A stretch of DNA of 10,906 bases from Gemmatimonadaceae bacterium (GTDB lineage: Bacteria; Gemmatimonadota; Gemmatimonadetes; Gemmatimonadales; Gemmatimonadaceae). Shown here piece after piece: positions 6,539-10,906 of this stretch. The stretch spans positions 1 through 10,906 of the forward strand of contig JACMOE010000704.1 in assembly GCA_014378185.1 (NCBI GenBank). The letters are read 5' to 3'. The translations under genes and the position numbers were made by a program. The notes under the pieces are model-generated. The model saw nothing but the letters and a program-made list of their open reading frames with translations, had not been told where the DNA came from and did no database searches. Positions within the stretch are counted from its first letter, which is position 1. Each line of letters opens with the position of its first letter.

Positions 6539-9064
6539 TCAGGGCGAGTAGAATTCCCTGACTCGCTCCACCACGACACTCCAGCGCCCGATCACCCTCC
6601 GCGCCTCCGGCAGTGCCGCCAGGAGTTCCCCTCCATAGCGCTTCGTCACGATTCGTGAATCCGCGATGACCACGACGCCGCGATCCGTGCTCGTGCGAAT
6701 CAGGCGTCCGAACCCCTGCTTCAGTCGCAGCGATGCGTGCGGCAGCATGTACTCCGCAAATGGGTCGCCACCGCGTGCGACAATCGCCTCGCACTGCGCC
6801 GCCGTCACGGGTTCCGTTGGCACGCGGAAGGGGAGCTTGGCGATGACGAGGCCACGCAACGCGTTGCCCGGTACATCCACACCTTCCCAGAACGATGCCG
6901 TACCGAGGAGGATGGCGCGGCCGGAGTCGCGAAAGCGGGCAAGCAGCGTGTCACGGCTCTCCTCTCCGTGCACGAGCAAAAGCCAGCGACGCTCGATTCC
7001 GCGCGCGCGCAACTCCACCGCAAGCTGCCGTACCTCGCGGTGACTGGTGAACAGCACGAACAGGCCAGCATCCGATGCCTCCGCCACGTCGAGCACGATG
7101 CGCGTGACGGCGGCGCGGTGCGCGTCGGCATCGACATTGGGCGCGGGGATGTCGGACGGAATGGCGAGCAGCGACTGCGTGTCGAAATTGAAGGGCGATG
7201 GAAACACGGCCGTCGTCGGCACGAGCTCCGCGTCGTCCAGGCCGAGCCGAGCCGCCAGGAAATCGAACCGGTGGGAGTCCGATGCCACGCCACCGGTGGA
7301 CGCCGTGAGCGTGGCGCTCGTGACGATGGTGCTGTCGAGACGCTTGAAGAGGTCCTCGCGGAGAATGGGCGCCAGGTCGAGCGGTACGCTCGAGAGGGCG
7401 ACCGACTTCTCGCGGCCGCGCACCTCGATCCACCGGATACTGTCGTCGTCGGCGGGCGGGGTGAGTGCGCGGCGCAGGCCATCGCCCGCGGTCTGGAGGC
7501 GCCGCGTCACCGATCGCAGCTCATTCATCAACGGCGCAAGTTCCTCGTCCAGCCGCGTGCTGCCTTCGATGCGCTCGCGCACGAGCGCCAGGCCCTGGTG
7601 CAGGAGTTCGATCTCACCCAGCGTATCCTCGAGGGCGAGCGACAAGCCAGCCTTCCAGATCCTGTGCGTCGCAAACGCCTGCGTGAGGCGAACGACTGGT
7701 TGGCCCGCCTCCTCGATGAAGCCGTCGAGCAGGTCGAACAGGAGGTCGCTCTTCAGGCGCAGCGCGGCCACCGAGGGAGCGAGCTTCGCCTCGAGGAGGT
7801 CGAGACTCGCCGTGCTCAAAAGATCCTTGCTCGCCGCCAACCGCATGCCGAGTGCAGGCAGCAGGCCCTTGCCGCGCCGATCGAGGCGACCCACCAGGCG
7901 CTGCAATCCGCGGCGCGTCACCGTGCAGCCCAGGTGCGTCGCCGCGGCGTCTTCCAGATGATGTCCCTCGTCCACGACGAGGCGGCTGTACGCGGGCAGC
8001 ACCGCCGCGTCGTCCCAGTTCTGGGCCGCACGACGCACCGCCAGGTCGGCCAGCAGCAGGTGGTGGTTGACGACGATGACGTCCGCTTCGGCCGCAATGC
8101 GCCGCGCCTTGAACACGAAGCACGATTCGAAGTGCTCGCATTTCACGCGCGTGCACACGTCCGGCTCGGCAGACACTTCATCCCACACTTCCGAACGCGG
8201 GGGGACGGGCAGGTCCGCGAGCGAGCCGTCGGATGTGCGCGCAGCCCATGCCGAGAGCGTCGCGAGTTCCGCGGCCATACCATCCTCGAAGAGTTGCGCC
8301 GCGCCACTCGTGGCCTGCTCGAGGCGTGCCTTGCAGAGGTAGTTGCGCCATCCCTTGAGCAACGCGAAGCGCACCTTCTGGTCCGTGAGCGCGAGAGCGA
8401 GGAATGGCAGATCCTTGCCGACGAGCTGCTCCTGAAGGTTGATCGTGTTGGTGGACACCACGGTGCGCTCGCCGTTCGCCGCGGACCACCGAAGAGCGGG
8501 CACGAGGTAGCCGAGCGACTTGCCGACTCCCGTACCCGCTTCGAGCAAGCCGACGCCGCCTTCGTTGTAGACGCGTGCGATGGTCGCCGCCATCTCGCGC
8601 TGGCTCGTGCGATCCTCGTAGCGCAGATGCTGGCGGGCAATGGCCCCATCGGGGCCGAGGTCGTGCGCGATGGCGACTGGATCCAGGCGGCTCAGCTTCT
8701 CGGCGGCTGGCACCTCGACCACGACGTAGAGCTTCTTCGCGTCGTTGTCGATGATGCCGAAGCCCACGCCCTCGTCGTGCATCCGCGCCGCGACGTCGTA
8801 ATCGGGGCCGGATGGCTCGAGCACCCCGGACGGGTGATTGTGGACGAGCATTTCCCCGCGCTTCGCGAAGCCGGGCAGCGCGAGCACGCTGCCCACGTCG
8901 CCGCGCGCCACCACTCGGCCCGTGAGTACCCTGCCCTCGTCGTCGATGGAGCAGACAAAGCACACCTCGCGGCCGCCGGCCATGCGGATCGAGGCGCGCA
9001 TGGCCGCGGAGGCGGATTGGGCGATCCTGTTGGCGGACGGAGGCTTTGGGGCGGGCCTGGGCAC
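6539..9064 (-). CDS. DinG-type Fe-S helicase with N-terminal RadC-like JAMM domain
   Basis: This is a predicted 5'-3' superfamily 2 helicase of the DinG/XPD group, numbered here from GTG-9064 (841 residues). Residues about 20-118 form a JAMM/MPN domain like that of RadC: E33, then H75-x-H77-P-S-G, S85 and D88, a complete E/HxH/S/D metal set. The helicase follows with RxxQ (about 152-155), Walker A GTGVGKS (177-183, K182), four cysteines for an iron-sulfur cluster (C244, C304, C309, C315), the DEGH box (365-368), GTASFWEGVDVPG near the C-terminal RecA domain, and QGFGRLIR (783-790). The reading frame stays open to a GTG at 9109, but that stretch uses many rare-looking codons (AGA, TCT, GTA, TCA, TGT) and its start abuts a hairpin, so a later start is preferred; ATG-9001 is the other option. 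All catalytic residues survive either choice. The likely role is unwinding D-loops, R-loops or similar structures in DNA repair; the JAMM domain's job is unknown. No exonuclease domain is present. Confidence 0.93.
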   Translation of the reverse strand: MPRPAPKPPSANRIAQSASAAMRASIRMAGGREVCFVCSIDDEGRVLTGRVVARGDVGSVLALPGFAKRGEMLVHNHPSGVLEPSGPDYDVAARMHDEGVGFGIIDNDAKKLYVVVEVPAAEKLSRLDPVAIAHDLGPDGAIARQHLRYEDRTSQREMAATIARVYNEGGVGLLEAGTGVGKSLGYLVPALRWSAANGERTVVSTNTINLQEQLVGKDLPFLALALTDQKVRFALLKGWRNYLCKARLEQATSGAAQLFEDGMAAELATLSAWAARTSDGSLADLPVPPRSEVWDEVSAEPDVCTRVKCEHFESCFVFKARRIAAEADVIVVNHHLLLADLAVRRAAQNWDDAAVLPAYSRLVVDEGHHLEDAAATHLGCTVTRRGLQRLVGRLDRRGKGLLPALGMRLAASKDLLSTASLDLLEAKLAPSVAALRLKSDLLFDLLDGFIEEAGQPVVRLTQAFATHRIWKAGLSLALEDTLGEIELLHQGLALVRERIEGSTRLDEELAPLMNELRSVTRRLQTAGDGLRRALTPPADDDSIRWIEVRGREKSVALSSVPLDLAPILREDLFKRLDSTIVTSATLTASTGGVASDSHRFDFLAARLGLDDAELVPTTAVFPSPFNFDTQSLLAIPSDIPAPNVDADAHRAAVTRIVLDVAEASDAGLFVLFTSHREVRQLAVELRARGIERRWLLLVHGEESRDTLLARFRDSGRAILLGTASFWEGVDVPGNALRGLVIAKLPFRVPTEPVTAAQCEAIVARGGDPFAEYMLPHASLRLKQGFGRLIRTSTDRGVVVIADSRIVTKRYGGELLAALPEARRVIGRWSVVVERVREFYSP

Positions 9065-9069
9065 CCCTG

Positions 9070-9099
9070 AACATACACCGAAAGACCCTCTCAAGTCAG
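9070..9099 (-). promoter_or_regulatory. Possible internal promoter for the helicase gene
   Basis: On the minus strand CTGACT (9099-9094) and TATGTT (9075-9070) are 18 bases apart, each matching four of six sigma-70 consensus positions. Transcription would start close to GTG-9064, giving a leaderless or nearly leaderless message, or a leader for ATG-9001. An inverted repeat lies directly upstream of the -35 box. Confidence 0.3.
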
Positions 9100-9109
9100 T
9101 CAGTCTCAC

Positions 9110-9135
9110 AGTCTGACCGTCAGACTCGAGGTCTG
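9110..9135 (-). repeat. Inverted-repeat element before the helicase gene
   Basis: AGTCTGAC-C-GTCAGACT (9110-9126, plus strand) is a perfect 8+1+8 dyad. A second, overlapping inverted repeat CAGAC-TCGAG-GTCTG (9121-9135) shares one arm with it, so the RNA could form only one of the two hairpins at a time. It sits in the spacer after the stop at 9147 and directly upstream of the possible -35 box. It may be an operator or an RNA switch; there is no U tract to make it a terminator. Confidence 0.6.
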
Positions 9136-9146
9136 GCCGGCAAGAA

Positions 9147-10424
9147 CTAGGTCTTCAGTGGTTTCTTCCGTGCTGCCGGAAACAGCACGTTGTTGAGTAT
9201 CAATCGGTAGCCCGGACTCGACTTGTGCAGCGACAAGTCCGTCGGCGGATTGCCGATGGCATGCTGCGGATCTTCGGGATCATGGCCGCCGAGGAACGTC
9301 CAGGTGCCCTTGCCGTAATCACCGTGGAGGTACTTCACCCACGGCGCGCCCTCTTCCGTCGCGAGGATCACGTCCCCCGGCTTGAGCGTGGCCTTGGTGA
9401 AGCTGGTGGTCACGCCGTAGTAATCGTTCACGACGCTCCGGTGGTTCTGCACCAGCATGCTCGGCACCGGATCGAACTTGGCGGAGAAGTTGAAGAGCGT
9501 GAAGGTGCCGAGCGGCTGTCGGCGGCCCGGCACGTTGACCTGGTGTCCGTCGATGTCGCTCATGGAATTCACGAATGGCGAGTGCTCGAGATGGGCGTCC
9601 TTGAACGCCAGCGCGCGCTTCCAGTTCATGCGCGCGTCGGCATCGGGGTCCATTGGCGAGCCATCGGAAAATTCACCGGCGATGTCCACGTCGTGCCCGG
9701 CGATCGCGAGTTCGAGCGTTTCGGTGGCGCCGCACATCGCAAAGAGAAAGCCGCCTCGCTCGACGAAGGCACGGATGCGTTCAGCCACGTCCTTCTTGAG
9801 GCCCGGAACGCTGGCGTATCCGAGCTTCTTCGCAATCGCTGCGTTCTTCGCGACCATGTCGCGAAACCAGGGCGCATCGCGGTAGCCGAGCTGGAACTTG
9901 TTGAACTGTCCCGTGAAGTCCTCGTGGTGCAGGTGCAGCCAATCGTACTTCGAGAGGTCACCCGCCTCCACTTGTTCGTCGTAGATCGCGGTGAACTCGA
10001 TGCCGGCGTACTTGAGCGCGAGTGCCACAGCGTCGTCCCCCGGCTGGGCGTCCTGGGGCGTGTAGACCGCGATGCGCGGCGACTTTTCCAGCGGCACACT
10101 TTCCATGTTGCCCGACGACATTTCCTTGCGCAGCGCGCCGAGCTGCGCGTCGTTCACGGATTCCGTGGAGATGCCGTCGAGCGCGGCGCGACGCCGCAGT
10201 TCCGGCGCGTCCGGCAGCAGGAACGACCCGCCGCGGTAGTTGAGCAGCCACTCGGCCTGGACGCCCGTCTTCATGGCGTAGTAGGTGAGGCCGTAGGCCT
10301 TCAGGTGGTTGGTCTGCCCGTCATCCATCGGGATGAGGAGGCGTTGCGCACGCGCCATCGATGGCGCTGCAGGAACAGCGAGCAGAACGGCGAGCACAGT
10401 CTGTCGAAACGTGAACGAAGGCAT
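9147..10424 (-). CDS. Exported conserved protein, GATase1/ThuA-like, often named asparagine synthetase B
   Basis: The protein has 425 residues. A Sec signal peptide is clear: hydrophobic residues about 8-21, then ARA with likely cleavage after A26, so it acts in the periplasm or beyond. The mature part begins QRLLIPMDDGQTNHLKAYGL. It closely resembles, from memory, a secreted family in Bacteroidota labelled asparagine synthetase B, down to the ending LFPAARKK. The label looks unsupported, because the exported protein has neither the N-terminal Cys2 amidotransferase domain nor the ATP-binding synthetase motif. What is visible suggests a class I glutamine-amidotransferase or ThuA-like fold: YDWLHLHHEDFTG (160-172), GGFLFAMCGATE (224-235) with C231 at a nucleophile-elbow-like place, and GKGTWTFLGGHDPED (371-385). 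The substrate and activity are unknown. It starts on ATG-10424, which shares one base with the upstream stop (TGATG), tying it to the helical-repeat gene. Confidence 0.88.
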   Translation of the reverse strand: MPSFTFRQTVLAVLLAVPAAPSMARAQRLLIPMDDGQTNHLKAYGLTYYAMKTGVQAEWLLNYRGGSFLLPDAPELRRRAALDGISTESVNDAQLGALRKEMSSGNMESVPLEKSPRIAVYTPQDAQPGDDAVALALKYAGIEFTAIYDEQVEAGDLSKYDWLHLHHEDFTGQFNKFQLGYRDAPWFRDMVAKNAAIAKKLGYASVPGLKKDVAERIRAFVERGGFLFAMCGATETLELAIAGHDVDIAGEFSDGSPMDPDADARMNWKRALAFKDAHLEHSPFVNSMSDIDGHQVNVPGRRQPLGTFTLFNFSAKFDPVPSMLVQNHRSVVNDYYGVTTSFTKATLKPGDVILATEEGAPWVKYLHGDYGKGTWTFLGGHDPEDPQHAIGNPPTDLSLHKSSPGYRLILNNVLFPAARKKPLKT

Positions 10425-10906
10425 CAGAAACCTGGCGGAACCGCGCCGCGCGCCATTTCCAGCTCGCGCCGCGCCTGGGGAAGGAGCGCACTTTGCGGCG
10501 CACCGAGAATGAGATGCTCCAGGTGCGTCGCCGCTGAAGCGGTGTCACCTCGACGCCGAAGCACGCGCGCCCATTCGAGTTCGCTTTCCACTGCCTCGGG
10601 TGCGGCTGGATGCTCCGCCACGATGCGCGCCCAGATGGGAATGGCCTCATCCGGAGCGGCGGCGCGGAGCCGTGCCGCCACGAGCAGCAGAGCCGGCGCG
10701 ACTTCTGGATGCTGTACGGCCGCGACAACGAATGCCGCCGAGGCCTTGCCGCTGTCGCCGCGAGCGAGCGAGAGGAACGCGGCACCAAGCTCGGGGGCCG
10801 TATCGCCGCGTGCGCGCGCCACGATGCCCATGGCGAGCGCGAGGTCAGCGCTCGGTTCGCGCACCGTGCGGAGCAACGAGCGGGCCGCGTTGAGTTGCCC
10901 GTCAAA
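10424..10906 (-). CDS. Helical-repeat (TPR-like) protein, 5' end outside window
   Basis: The minus frame is open from the right edge to a TGA at 10426-10424, giving the last 160 residues of a longer protein. The first visible residues FDGQLNAARSLLRTV continue without a start, so an apparent TTG start at 10876 is unlikely to be real. The segment is Ala/Leu/Arg-rich with repeated pairs of amphipathic helices, for example ASAAFVVAAVQHPEVAPAL, DEAIPIWARIVAEHPAAPE and ASAATHLEHLILGAPQS. This is the pattern of tetratricopeptide repeats with D/P turns, and such repeats usually mediate protein-protein contacts. The stop overlaps the start of the exported protein by one base, so the two are probably made together and may work together. 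The signal sequence or N-terminal domain, if any, lies beyond the window. Confidence 0.8.
   Translation of the reverse strand, partial: FDGQLNAARSLLRTVREPSADLALAMGIVARARGDTAPELGAAFLSLARGDSGKASAAFVVAAVQHPEVAPALLLVAARLRAAAPDEAIPIWARIVAEHPAAPEAVESELEWARVLRRRGDTASAATHLEHLILGAPQSALLPQARRELEMARGAVPPGF

Noticed and set aside
6539..9064. Calling the helicase gene radC
   Set aside because: Only the JAMM half resembles RadC; the N-terminal helix-hairpin-helix part of RadC is absent and most of the protein is a DinG-type helicase.
6737..9070. 777-codon open frame on the plus strand
   Set aside because: Mirror of the helicase gene caused by high GC at third codon positions; composition is Arg/His/Glu-rich and meaningless.
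9110..9146. LexA operator or intrinsic terminator before the helicase
   Set aside because: No AAC-N4-GTT-type core is present, and the hairpins are short and lack a following U tract.
1..10906. CRISPR array, insertion sequence, phage or integrase gene
   Set aside because: No spaced direct repeats, terminal inverted repeats, transposase or recombinase motifs were found; the genes look chromosomal and evenly GC-rich.

Overview
The window is GC-rich, densely coded bacterial DNA with no mobile element, CRISPR array or rRNA. Several traits point to a Gram-negative, outer-membrane-bearing chromosome: a lipobox lipoprotein, a TonB-like membrane anchor and a Sec-exported protein. The gene content fits Gemmatimonadota, or a relative that shares secreted families with Bacteroidota. 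That placement comes from gene resemblance only; no marker phylogeny was possible.

Left part (1-3862). A partial minus-strand lipoprotein gene with a CARDB-like adhesion domain runs off the left edge; it was found by reverse-complement translation from a GTG start. A short divergent spacer follows, then tRNA-Ser(GCU), a GC-rich hairpin, gltX (glutamyl-tRNA synthetase) and lexA (SOS repressor), all on the plus strand. The gltX-lexA spacer holds a good candidate LexA operator overlapping a possible promoter.

Right part (3874-10906). Six minus-strand genes converge on lexA, leaving an 11-base gap. In transcription order they are: a helical-repeat/TPR-like protein (partial, enters from the right edge), an exported conserved protein with a GATase1/ThuA-like look, a DinG-type Fe-S helicase carrying an N-terminal RadC-like JAMM domain, a fumarylacetoacetate-hydrolase family enzyme, a class I/II aminotransferase of the LL-diaminopimelate aminotransferase kind, and a small TonB-like membrane-anchored protein. 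Three of the five junctions are start/stop overlaps (TGATG, TAGTG, ATGA), one is an 18-base gap and one is a 42-82 base leader with an inverted repeat and a possible internal promoter. The set therefore looks like one operon, possibly with an extra promoter before the helicase.

The most unusual items are the JAMM-DinG fusion with the symmetric DNA element ahead of it, the LexA operator/recognition-helix pairing of Gram-positive type, the exported C231 protein, and the TonB-like anchor lacking a TonB C-terminal domain. DinG is a classical damage-inducible helicase, so its closeness to lexA hints at a DNA-damage neighbourhood, but no LexA-type site was seen before the helicase.
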